A stretch of 64,000 nt of DNA from Mycolicibacter sp. MU0083 (lineage in GTDB: Bacteria > Actinomycetota > Actinomycetes > Mycobacteriales > Mycobacteriaceae). Under the pieces are notes generated by a model. The model did no database searches and had not been told where the DNA came from. It saw only the letters and a program-made list of their open reading frames with translations. Both the position numbers and the translations under genes were made by a program. Below are positions 45,843-53,656 of this stretch, in pieces. Location of the stretch: NCBI RefSeq assembly GCF_963378075.1, contig NZ_OY726394.1:434001-498000 (forward strand), in the 5' to 3' direction. Within the stretch, counting starts at the first letter, position 1. The number at the start of each line of letters is the position of its first letter.

Positions 45843-46814
45843 ATGAGGGAGCGTCCGCGCCGGCTGCGCAGCACGCCGGCACTGCGCCGCCTGGTGGCCC
45901 AGACATCGCTGGAGCCCCGGCATCTGGTGTTGCCGATGTTCGTCGCCGACGGCATCGACGAACCCCGCCCCATCGCGTCCATGCCGGGCGTGGTCCAGCA
46001 CACCCGCGATTCGCTGCGTGCCGCGGCCGCTGAGGCGGTGACCGCCGGCGTCGGCGGGCTGATGCTGTTCGGGGTTCCCGCGGAGGCCGACAAGGACGCC
46101 ACCGGCTCGATCGGTGCCGCCCCCGACGGGGTGCTCAACACCGCGCTGCGCGACCTGGCAGCAGACCTCGGCGACGCCACCGTGTTGATGGCCGACACCT
46201 GCTTAGACGAGTTCACCGACCACGGGCACTGCGGCGTGCTGGACGAACGCGGCCGGGTCGACAACGACGCCACACTCAAACACTATGTGGAACTAGCTGT
46301 GGCGCAAGCAGATTCAGGAGCCCACGTGGTGAGCCCCAGCGGCATGATGGACGGTCAGGTGGCCGCCATCCGCGACGGGCTGGACGCCGCCGGGCACGCG
46401 CAAGTGGTGATCCTGGCGTATGCGGCCAAGTTCGCCTCGGCGTTCTACGGCCCGTTCCGCGACGCGGTGGCCTCCACACTGTCCGGCGACCGGCGCACCT
46501 ACCAACAGGATCCCGGCAACGCCCGCGAAGCGCTGCGCGAAGTCGAGCTCGACCTGGCCGAAGGCGCCGACATCGTGATGGTCAAACCCGCCATGGGCTA
46601 CCTGGACGTGATCGCGGCCACCGCCGCGGTGTCCTCGGTGCCGGTCGCGGCCTACCAGGTCTCCGGCGAATACGCGATGATCGCGGCGGCGGCCGCCAAC
46701 GGCTGGATCGACGGGCCGGCCGCGGCGCTGGAGTCGCTGATCGGCATCCGGCGCGCCGGCGCCGACATCGTGCTGAGCTACTGGGCGGCCGAAGCGGCCG
46801 ACTGGCTGGCGTGA
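45843..46814 (+). CDS. hemB: Delta-aminolevulinic acid dehydratase
   Basis: A 323-residue porphobilinogen synthase. Schiff-base lysines are Lys196 (AYAAKFAS) and Lys248 (MVKPAMGYLD). The metal region reads DTCLDEFTDHGHCG: one of the three cysteines of zinc-type enzymes is Asp, a mycobacterial variant also seen in M. tuberculosis, suggesting a mixed or Mg-type site. The stop overlaps the start of the following membrane-protein gene (GTGA). Confidence 0.95.
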   Translation: MRERPRRLRSTPALRRLVAQTSLEPRHLVLPMFVADGIDEPRPIASMPGVVQHTRDSLRAAAAEAVTAGVGGLMLFGVPAEADKDATGSIGAAPDGVLNTALRDLAADLGDATVLMADTCLDEFTDHGHCGVLDERGRVDNDATLKHYVELAVAQADSGAHVVSPSGMMDGQVAAIRDGLDAAGHAQVVILAYAAKFASAFYGPFRDAVASTLSGDRRTYQQDPGNAREALREVELDLAEGADIVMVKPAMGYLDVIAATAAVSSVPVAAYQVSGEYAMIAAAAANGWIDGPAAALESLIGIRRAGADIVLSYWAAEAADWLA

Positions 46815-47251
46815 CGGGTCCGCTGACCGGGCCGCAGCCACCGGCCGCGGCCCGGCCCCCGCGACCGGCGGACGTCGACACCGGGTTCTGGCTGTGGCTG
46901 ACCGCGCTGCCCCTGATGACGTGCGGCTACGTGGTGAACCTGCTGACCTCGCCGGAAGCCGCCGACGCGGGGGTGACCTACCCGATCGCGGTGTTGAGCG
47001 CGGTCGTGATCGTCGGGGTGGTGGTGACCTTCCTGATGTTGATGCGCAGCGGATACCGCTGGGCCCGCACCCTGCTCACCGGCGGCGGGGTCGCCGCGGT
47101 GGTCAACGCGGTCAGCGCGCTGTCGCACAGCGACGCCAGGCCGGGGATCGCGATCATCGTGGCGGCCACCGGGATCATCGGTTCGGTGCTGATCGCGGCG
47201 GGAGTCCTGTTGCTGCACCGCTCCGACGCCCAGTCCTACTTCGTCCGCTGA
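46811..47251 (+). CDS. Four-helix membrane protein (Rv0513-like)
   Basis: A 146-residue protein with about four hydrophobic segments (WLWLTALPLMTCGYVVNLL; IAVLSAVVIVGVVVTFLML; LLTGGGVAAVVNAVSAL; IIVAATGIIGSVLIAAGVLL) after a Pro-rich N-terminus. It is translationally coupled to hemB by a 4-bp overlap, as in M. tuberculosis. Function unknown; haem-pathway association is from context only. Confidence 0.75.
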   Translation: MTGPLTGPQPPAAARPPRPADVDTGFWLWLTALPLMTCGYVVNLLTSPEAADAGVTYPIAVLSAVVIVGVVVTFLMLMRSGYRWARTLLTGGGVAAVVNAVSALSHSDARPGIAIIVAATGIIGSVLIAAGVLLLHRSDAQSYFVR

Positions 47252-47275
47252 GGGCCCGGGTTAGGCTGGCCCGAC

Positions 47276-47821
47276 ATGTCTGAACCCGAGTCCACACCGC
47301 AGCCGGCACCGTTGTTCTTCGAATGCGGTGCCAGCTGGTACTGGGTGCTGTGCGGCCCGCTCTGCGCCGGGCTGCTGCTGGCCATCCAGCACTCCGGCGG
47401 CTACGGGTTCCAGCCGCTGGTTCCCAGCGTGCTGATGGTGCTGGTCTCGCTGATGCTGGCCATCCAGGTCAAGGCCGCCCGCATCCACACCTCGGTGGAA
47501 CTGTCCGCGGACACCCTGCGGCAGGGCACCGAGGAGATCCGGGTCGCCGACATCCTGGCGATCTACCCGGAGGCGGAACGGCCGACCGGCTGGGGCAAGC
47601 AGGAACCGCAGAAATGGCAGGAGTCCCGCGCGCTGGGCGAGCTGAGCGGCGTGCCCCGACGCAAGGTGGGCGTCGGCCTGCGGCTGACCGGACGGCGCAC
47701 CGTGCAGGCCTGGGCGCGTGACCACCGCCGGTTGCGGGCGGTGCTCACCGAGCTGATCCCCGAGACGGTTCCGCCCGACGGACCCGCCGCGACCGACACC
47801 GACGACGGATCCTCCTGGTGA
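47276..47821 (+). CDS. DUF3093-like membrane protein
   Basis: A 181-residue protein with two adjacent hydrophobic helices (about 25-65) and a C-terminal soluble domain rich in Arg/Trp. The family is actinobacterial and uncharacterised. ATG start 24 bp after the previous gene; the stop overlaps the next GTG. Confidence 0.7.
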   Translation: MSEPESTPQPAPLFFECGASWYWVLCGPLCAGLLLAIQHSGGYGFQPLVPSVLMVLVSLMLAIQVKAARIHTSVELSADTLRQGTEEIRVADILAIYPEAERPTGWGKQEPQKWQESRALGELSGVPRRKVGVGLRLTGRRTVQAWARDHRRLRAVLTELIPETVPPDGPAATDTDDGSSW

Positions 47822-48090
47822 CCATCGCCCCGACCCTGCGGGCCGGCATCGAGTTGGTACTGGCGGTGGCGGCCGGGATCGGCGCCGCGGTGAACTGGTC
47901 GGCGGTCCGGTACCCGGTGCTGGTCGCGCCCGTCGTCGACGGGGAACCCGAAACCACCTCGATCTGCTATCACGCGCCGGCGTTGCTGCTGGTGTGGCTG
48001 TTGGCGACGGCCGCGGGCGTCTTAGCGGTGGTCGGGGTGGCGCGGCTGTGCCGCCCCCGTCCTTCGGCCCGTCACGCGCCGCGGCACTGA
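47818..48090 (+). CDS. Small membrane protein (Rv0514-like)
   Basis: A 90-residue protein with two hydrophobic segments (AGIELVLAVAAGIGAAVNW; ALLLVWLLATAAGVLAVVGV) and a basic His-containing tail. GTG 47818 overlaps the previous stop (GTGA). Its stop (TGA, 48088-48090) directly abuts the copper-type operator at 48091. Function unknown. Confidence 0.7.
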   Translation: MTIAPTLRAGIELVLAVAAGIGAAVNWSAVRYPVLVAPVVDGEPETTSICYHAPALLLVWLLATAAGVLAVVGVARLCRPRPSARHAPRH

Positions 48091-48105
48091 TACCCCGCGG
48101 GGGTA
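48091..48105. promoter_or_regulatory. RicR/CsoR-type copper operator
   Basis: TACCCCGCGGGGGTA fits the published mycobacterial RicR motif TACCC-N5-GGGTA exactly. Its last two bases are the first two of the -10 (TACCAT) of the copper ATPase, so bound Cu-free repressor would block the promoter. It begins at the base after the preceding gene's stop codon. Confidence 0.75.
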
Positions 48106-48109
48106 CCAT
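48104..48109 (+). promoter_or_regulatory. -10 hexamer for the copper ATPase gene
   Basis: TACCAT ends 7 nt before GTG 48117, predicting a leaderless mRNA. It overlaps the operator at 48091-48105. Confidence 0.55.
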
Positions 48110-48116
48110 CGGCGAG

Positions 48117-50228
48117 GTGATCGCCACCGATCTCGAACTGCAGGGAATGACGTGCGCGTCCTGCGCGGCGCGGGTCGAGCGCAGCCTCAACGCCCTCGAC
48201 GGAGTGCACGCCACGGTGAACCTCGCCGTCGAACGGGCGCACGTCCGGCACCGGGCGGACATCTCGGCGCAGGATCTGATCCGGGCCGTGGAATCCACCG
48301 GTTACCGGGCCGCGGTCATCGGTGCGGCCCACGAGCCGCCCGTCGAGGACACCGACGTGCCGGCCGGGCGACTGCGTCCCCGCCTGGTGGCCTCGGCACT
48401 GCTGGCCGCACCGGTGCTGGCGCTCTCGATGATCCCGGCCTGGCAGTTCACCGGCTGGCAGTGGCTGGCCTTCGCGTTGACCACCCCGATCGTGGCCTGG
48501 GGCGGGTACCCGTTCCACCGTGCCGCACTGCGTACCGCCCGCCACGGCGCCGCCACCATGGATACCCTGGTGTCGCTGGGTACGGTCGCCGCCTACCTGT
48601 GGTCGGTGGTGGCCGTCGCGACCGGGACCGGGCACCTGTACTTCGAGACCGCGGCCGTGGTCACCGTCTTCCTGCTGGCCGGCCGCTACGCCGAATCGCA
48701 CGCCAAACGCTCGGCCGGCGCCGCCCTGCGCGAACTACTGGAACTGGGCGCCAAGGACGCCGCGGTGCTGCGGCGCGGCGACGACGGGAAACACACCGAG
48801 GTCCGGGTGCCGATCACCGAATTGGCGGTGGGCGAGGTCATCGTGGTCCGGCCGGGTGAGCGCATCGCCACCGACGGCGTGGTGATCGACGGCGCCACCG
48901 CGCTGGACACCTCGGCGATGACCGGGGAGTCGTTGCCCGTCGACGTCACCGAAGGCGATGCGGTGCTGGGCGGTTCGCTCAACACCACCGGCCTGATCCT
49001 GGTGCGGGCCACCCGGGTGGGCGCCGACACCCAGCTGGCCCGGATGGCGCAACTGGTCACCGACGCCCAAGCCGGCAAGGCCTCGATCCAGCGACTGGCC
49101 GACCGGGTCTCGGCGGTGTTCGTGCCCGCGGTGCTGGCGATCGCGGTATCGACGCTGCTCGGTTGGCTGCTGGCCGGTGCCGCGGTGACATCGGCGTTCA
49201 CCGCGGCGGTCGCGGTGCTGATCATCGCCTGCCCGTGCGCCCTCGGGCTGGCCACCCCGACCGCGATCCTGGTCGGTACCGGCCGCGGCGCGCAACTGGG
49301 CATCCTGATCAAGAACCCGCAGGTACTGGAGACCGTCAAGGACATCGACACCGTCGTGCTGGACAAGACCGGCACCGTCACCACCGGCGTCATGTCCGTC
49401 GCCGGCCTGGCGGCCGCACACGGCGAGGACCCCGACGTGGTGCTGGCCCGCGCCGCCGCCGTCGAAGCGGGTTCCGAGCATCCGATCGCGGCGGCCGTCG
49501 TCGCCGGGGCCCGGACCGCCGGCCTGTCGATCGCACCGGTCGCGGAGTTCGCCAGCCGGCCCGGCCACGGGGTGACGGGGCTGGTCGACGGTGTCCGGGT
49601 CGAGGTGGCCCGCTCGTCGGTCGCACACCAGACCGGGACGGCCGTCGAAGTCAGCTGGGACGACCGGGTGCGCGGCACGATCACCCTGTCCGACACGGTG
49701 CGGCCCAGCAGCGCCGCGGCGATCGCCGAACTCACCGCGATGGGTATCACCCCGATGCTGCTCACCGGGGACGGCGCCGTGGTGGCCCGGGCGGTCGCCG
49801 GCCGGGTCGGGATCGCCCCCGGCGACGTGATCGCCGACGTGCTGCCCACCGACAAGGCGGACGCGATCAAACGACTGCAGGCGCAGGGGCGACGGGTGGC
49901 GATGGTCGGCGACGGGGTCAACGACTCGGTGGCACTGGCCACCGCCGACATCGGTATGGCGATGGGAACCGGCACCGACGCGGCGATCGAGGCCGGTGAC
50001 GTCACCCTGGTTCGTGGAGATCTTTCCACCGTTCCGACCGCATTGCGGCTTTCCGCGCGTACGCTGCGGATCATCCGGCAGAACCTCATCTGGGCGTTCG
50101 GCTACAACGTCGCGGCGATACCGCTCGCGGCGGCCGGGATGCTCAACCCGATGATCGCGGGCGCGGCGATGGCCGCCTCGTCGGTTCTGGTGGTGACGAA
50201 CAGCCTGCGGCTGCGGGCATTTCGGTAG
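48117..50228 (+). CDS. Copper-exporting P1B-type ATPase (CtpV/CtpB-like)
   Basis: A 703-residue Cu(I) pump. The N-terminal HMA domain binds metal through Cys13/Cys16 (MTCASC). The membrane site has C372-P-C374 (IIACPCALGL), YN in FGYNVAAIPLA and MAASS near the C-terminus, the Cu(I) P1B-1 signature. Catalytic motifs are TGES, Asp416 in DKTGT, SEHPIA and GDGVNDS, where Ser replaces the usual Ala. The frame is open to 47994, but GTG 48117 is chosen because of the leaderless promoter and homology start. A secreted small protein follows 17 bp later. Which M. tuberculosis Ctp it matches best is not resolved here. Confidence 0.92.
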   Translation: MIATDLELQGMTCASCAARVERSLNALDGVHATVNLAVERAHVRHRADISAQDLIRAVESTGYRAAVIGAAHEPPVEDTDVPAGRLRPRLVASALLAAPVLALSMIPAWQFTGWQWLAFALTTPIVAWGGYPFHRAALRTARHGAATMDTLVSLGTVAAYLWSVVAVATGTGHLYFETAAVVTVFLLAGRYAESHAKRSAGAALRELLELGAKDAAVLRRGDDGKHTEVRVPITELAVGEVIVVRPGERIATDGVVIDGATALDTSAMTGESLPVDVTEGDAVLGGSLNTTGLILVRATRVGADTQLARMAQLVTDAQAGKASIQRLADRVSAVFVPAVLAIAVSTLLGWLLAGAAVTSAFTAAVAVLIIACPCALGLATPTAILVGTGRGAQLGILIKNPQVLETVKDIDTVVLDKTGTVTTGVMSVAGLAAAHGEDPDVVLARAAAVEAGSEHPIAAAVVAGARTAGLSIAPVAEFASRPGHGVTGLVDGVRVEVARSSVAHQTGTAVEVSWDDRVRGTITLSDTVRPSSAAAIAELTAMGITPMLLTGDGAVVARAVAGRVGIAPGDVIADVLPTDKADAIKRLQAQGRRVAMVGDGVNDSVALATADIGMAMGTGTDAAIEAGDVTLVRGDLSTVPTALRLSARTLRIIRQNLIWAFGYNVAAIPLAAAGMLNPMIAGAAMAASSVLVVTNSLRLRAFR

Positions 50229-50245
50229 ACCGAAGGAGAACTCGG

Positions 50246-50548
50246 ATGAGGATCATCGTTGCCGCCGGTATCGCTGCCGGCGCGTTGGCGTTCGCCGCCC
50301 CCGCAATGGCGGACCCCGCGGATCCGGGCCCGTTCAGCCCCGCCGACTGCACCGCCGAAGCCGGTGCGGTCTGCACGGCGGGAACCGCCGGCCCGGACGC
50401 CCTGCTGGGCCCGGCCGACACGAACATCCCGTTGAGTCCGGTCGACCTGGACGCCCCGGCCGTCGTCGACGACCCGGCACATCCGGATCACCCGGCGAAC
50501 GTCAACAACCCGTTCAACCCGGCGAACCCGATCTACATGCCCTGGTAG
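50246..50548 (+). CDS. Small secreted protein downstream of the copper ATPase
   Basis: A 100-residue protein with a clear Sec signal (MRIIVAAGIAAGALAFAAPA, cleavage after AMA about residue 22). The mature part is acidic and Pro/Asp/Asn-rich, with two Cys (FSPADC and GAVC, eight residues apart), HPDHP and a C-terminal IYMPW. AAGGAG precedes the ATG, and the gene lies 17 bp after the ATPase, so it is probably copper-induced with it. No known copper-binding domain is recognisable; a periplasmic metal-binding role is speculation. Confidence 0.75.
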   Translation: MRIIVAAGIAAGALAFAAPAMADPADPGPFSPADCTAEAGAVCTAGTAGPDALLGPADTNIPLSPVDLDAPAVVDDPAHPDHPANVNNPFNPANPIYMPW

Positions 50549-50574
50549 GCCCGAGCCGTCGGACGGGTGAGCGG

Positions 50575-51396
50575 TCAGGAATCCAGCCAGGCCAGCTGAG
50601 CCGGCAACTGCGCACGCCAATAGTCGACGTCGTGGCCGCCGGGGGCGAACCCGCCCGCCGGCGGCGGGTTGAGCTGACCGATGAAACTCTTTGTCGCATA
50701 GGCGAAACTGTCACTGGTTCCACAGTCCACCCGCAGCGGGAACGGCGCCAGCCGCGGCGCCAGGTTGAACACCGAGTTGGTCCGCCAGTCATCGACGCTG
50801 TCGAACGCCCCGGCGGGTGCGCCGAAATAAGTCATGTAGATCGCCGGGCTGATCGCGCAGATCCCCGCGGTGCGGGCCAGCCCCAGCCGGGTGCCCAGCA
50901 GCAGTGCGCCGTAGCCGCCCATCGACCAGCCCATGAATCCGACCCGGCTGATGTCGATGCCCTTCTCCGGCAACATCGGAAGCAGTTCGCCGAGCACCAT
51001 CGCACCGGCGTCCTCACCGGAGCTGTGCCGGCGCCAGTAGGTGTTGCCGCCGTCGACGGCCACCACCGCGAACGGCGGCCGGCCCGCCTCGGTGAGCCGC
51101 GCCAGCTCCTCCTCGACACCCAGATCCATCACCCAGTTCGCGTCGCCGTCCTTGCAGTGCAGCGCGATCACCGGCCGCAGCGGTCGGGTCTGCCCCGGCG
51201 GGCGGGCGATGATCCAGTTGGTCTCCACCCCGCCGCGGGCCGCCGACACGAACGACCCGGATTCCCGGGTCGGATAGCTGGCGCCGGTCGCCCGCGACTC
51301 GGTCGGGCGCCATGCGGTACCCGCCCCGAACAGACCTACAGCCCCCGCGGCGCCGACCCCGAGGCGCAGAGCAGCCCGGCGGGTCAGATCAGCCAT
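50575..51396 (-). CDS. Tat-exported esterase-D-like hydrolase (Rv0519c-like)
   Basis: A 273-residue alpha/beta hydrolase of the esterase/antigen-85 superfamily. The N-terminus has a twin-arginine signal (LTRRAALRLGVGAAGAVGLF). The nucleophile Ser lies in GWSMGGYGALLLG and the catalytic His in APGGHDVDYW. ATG 51396 places the Arg pair at the usual distance; upstream ATGs exist. It converges with the small secreted protein gene. Substrate unknown, probably a cell-envelope ester. Confidence 0.82.
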   Translation of the reverse strand: MADLTRRAALRLGVGAAGAVGLFGAGTAWRPTESRATGASYPTRESGSFVSAARGGVETNWIIARPPGQTRPLRPVIALHCKDGDANWVMDLGVEEELARLTEAGRPPFAVVAVDGGNTYWRRHSSGEDAGAMVLGELLPMLPEKGIDISRVGFMGWSMGGYGALLLGTRLGLARTAGICAISPAIYMTYFGAPAGAFDSVDDWRTNSVFNLAPRLAPFPLRVDCGTSDSFAYATKSFIGQLNPPPAGGFAPGGHDVDYWRAQLPAQLAWLDS

Positions 51397-51452
51397 GCCC
51401 ACCATCATCACCCGGGTGCCGGGCCGCATCGGACCGTCGGACCGGGCTGCGA

Positions 51453-52442
51453 TCAGGTTGATACGGGTTCGTTAGGAAAATCGGGCGCCGGCGGGTGGCC
51501 GAACTGCGCCCGGAACGCCTCCACCGTGTAGCCGGCGACGGTGGCCTCGCCGAGCGCACGCACCGTCGCCGAACGCGGAATCCGCACCATCGGTCCGAGC
51601 TGCCCGGCATAGTCGTCGGGCTTACCGATCCGCAGCAGCCCGTCGCCGGCACCGGCCGACTCCGGGGCGATCTCCACCTCGCCGTCGGTCACCACGTAGA
51701 TCAGGTCCTCCACGGTGCCCTGCTCCAACAGCACCGAACCGGGCCCCAATCGCACCGGCGCCTGTGTGGGGCGGGTCGGGACGGCGGTCGGCGACAGCTG
51801 GATCACGATGTCGGCCAGCGGCACGATCCGGGTGTCGTGGGTGGCCACCACCACGACGCGGTCACCGGCGGCCAGCACCCGCAGCAGCTGCACCACCTCG
51901 CCGGCCCGGACGTAATCCAGTTGCGCGGTCGGCTCGTCGGCCAGGATCAACGGCGGATCCAGCGCCAGTGCCCGGGCCACCGCCACCCGCTGCTGCTGCC
52001 CGCCGGACAGCTGCCCGGGCCGGTGATGGGTCCGATCGGCCAGACCCACCCGGGACAACAGATCCCGGGCGCGTTCGGTGGCGGCCCACTGCGTCCAGCC
52101 GGCCGCCCACATCGGCACCATCACGTTCTCCAGCGCGGTCAGGCTCGGCACCAGGTTGAACGCCTGGAACACGATCCCGACGGTGCGGCGCCGGTATGCG
52201 GTGATCTCCCGCCGGCTCAGCCCGGTGACGTCGGTGGCGCCGAACTGGATCTGGCCGCCGGTCGGGCTCAGGATGCCGCCCAGACACGACAGCAGGGTGG
52301 TCTTGCCGCAGCCGCTGGGGCCGAGCACCACCACCAGTGACCCGGCCGGCACGTCCAGGCTCAGCCCGTGAATGGGCCGGATCGGCTCCCCACCGGCCGA
52401 GGCGTACTCGATGACCAGGTCACGGATTCGCAGGTCGCCCAT
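51453..52442 (-). CDS. ABC ATPase with cyclic-nucleotide-binding-like C-terminus (Rv0073-like)
   Basis: A 329-residue protein. Residues 1-225 form an ABC ATPase (GPSGCGKTT; LSGGQQQRVAVARAL; LILADEPTAQLD; VATHD). Residues ~230-320 resemble the cNMP/CRP sensor fold (VRLGPGSVLLEQGTVEDLIYV, then IPRSATVRALGEATV). The same fusion occurs in Rv0073 of M. tuberculosis. It partners the adjacent permease, 3 bp upstream in the operon. Regulation of transport by a bound ligand is suggested by the domain but untested. Confidence 0.85.
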   Translation of the reverse strand: MGDLRIRDLVIEYASAGGEPIRPIHGLSLDVPAGSLVVVLGPSGCGKTTLLSCLGGILSPTGGQIQFGATDVTGLSRREITAYRRRTVGIVFQAFNLVPSLTALENVMVPMWAAGWTQWAATERARDLLSRVGLADRTHHRPGQLSGGQQQRVAVARALALDPPLILADEPTAQLDYVRAGEVVQLLRVLAAGDRVVVVATHDTRIVPLADIVIQLSPTAVPTRPTQAPVRLGPGSVLLEQGTVEDLIYVVTDGEVEIAPESAGAGDGLLRIGKPDDYAGQLGPMVRIPRSATVRALGEATVAGYTVEAFRAQFGHPPAPDFPNEPVST

Positions 52443-52445
52443 GAC

Positions 52446-53495
52446 TCACGGCCCCCCGAACGCCAGCACCGGGTCGACGGTGACCGCATGCCGCAGCCCC
52501 GCCAGACTGGCCAGCAATCCGATGCCGACCGCGGTCAGCACCAGCAGCAGAAACGACGAGCCGGTCACCGCCACCAGCATCGGAAACAGCGGGCCGATCG
52601 CCACCGCCAGCAGCCCGCCCAGCACCGCCGCGGCCACGGCGACGGCGACGGCCTGCAGCGCCAATCCGGCCAGCACCATCCAGGTCGTCACGCCCAGCGC
52701 CTTGAACACCGCGAAGTCCCGGGTGCGTTCCAGCGCCGACAGGTAGATCAGCGAGCCCACGATCAGCGCGGCCACTCCCCACAGCAGCACCGACATGTAC
52801 GACAGGGCCATCTGGGCTCCCGCCAGCGGGCGCACCATGTCGTCGACGGCCGCGGTCCGGTCCACCACCCGGAACCCGTCCGGCACCCGGTCCGGAGTGC
52901 CCCGCAGGCCGATCGCGGAGGTCACCGGCTGCCCCGAATACATCAGTCGCTGCGCGCCCGCGACGGTCAGGAAGCCGTTGGGCTGGCCGGCCAGCGTCGT
53001 CGACTTCTCCACCAGTCCGACGATCCGCAGTTTGCTCGCGCCCAACTCGATCTGGTCGCCGACGTGCCGCTTGAGGGTGGTCGACATCGCGATCTCGTTG
53101 GGCTCGGTCGGCGCCCGGCCGGCGGTCAGCGGCGGCATCGCGGCCTTGGGCACCCCGTAGACGTTGACGTTCAGCGGCGATGCGCCGTCCTGCAGGATGG
53201 TGTTGCCGTAGACGACGGGCAGCGCCGCGGTCACGCCGGGAAGCCGGGCCACGTCACCGGCCTCGGTCTGCGGGAATCGGGACGACCCCATGAACGGGCC
53301 CACCGCGGCGGTCTGAATCAGGTAGCCGTCGATGTTCAGCGAGTCGACCACGTGCTCGGCTTCGACCCGGAATCCGTGCGTCAGCCCCGCCAGCACCAGC
53401 GTCAGCGCGAACACCATCGCAGTACCCACCGCGGCGACGACGAACCGGCGCAGTCGCCACTGCAGGTCGCGCAACGCGGTGATCAACATCCGCAC
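52446..53495 (-). CDS. FtsX-type ABC permease (Rv0072-like)
   Basis: A 349-residue MacB-like permease: one N-terminal helix (VVAAVGTAMVFALTLVLAGL), an extracytoplasmic domain (about 50-230) and three C-terminal helices with the FtsX core RDFAVFKALGVTTW. GTG 53495 or ATG 53489 may be used. With the downstream ATPase it matches the Rv0072-Rv0073 pair, annotated as glutamine transport in M. tuberculosis although the fold points to an export or mechanotransmission system. Confidence 0.85.
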   Translation of the reverse strand: MRMLITALRDLQWRLRRFVVAAVGTAMVFALTLVLAGLTHGFRVEAEHVVDSLNIDGYLIQTAAVGPFMGSSRFPQTEAGDVARLPGVTAALPVVYGNTILQDGASPLNVNVYGVPKAAMPPLTAGRAPTEPNEIAMSTTLKRHVGDQIELGASKLRIVGLVEKSTTLAGQPNGFLTVAGAQRLMYSGQPVTSAIGLRGTPDRVPDGFRVVDRTAAVDDMVRPLAGAQMALSYMSVLLWGVAALIVGSLIYLSALERTRDFAVFKALGVTTWMVLAGLALQAVAVAVAAAVLGGLLAVAIGPLFPMLVAVTGSSFLLLVLTAVGIGLLASLAGLRHAVTVDPVLAFGGP

Positions 53496-53602
53496 CGCCG
53501 AATGCTATCGCCCCGGCCTGCGTGCGCATCGGTCGCGGCGATGCCGAACCGGCCGGGCCAAATCAGGAATATTGGGCCAACCGGGTGGTTTTGGGTTACA
53601 AA

Positions 53603-53608
53603 TACACT
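53603..53608 (+). promoter_or_regulatory. -10 hexamer for the PPE-SVP gene
   Basis: TACACT in the AT-rich part of the 161-bp gap before the PPE gene; start near 53615, leader ~42 nt. No good -35. Confidence 0.35.
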
Positions 53609-53656
53609 CACGCCGGTGTCGTGAGACCGGTAGTACGCCCAGGGAGGGGGTCGGTG

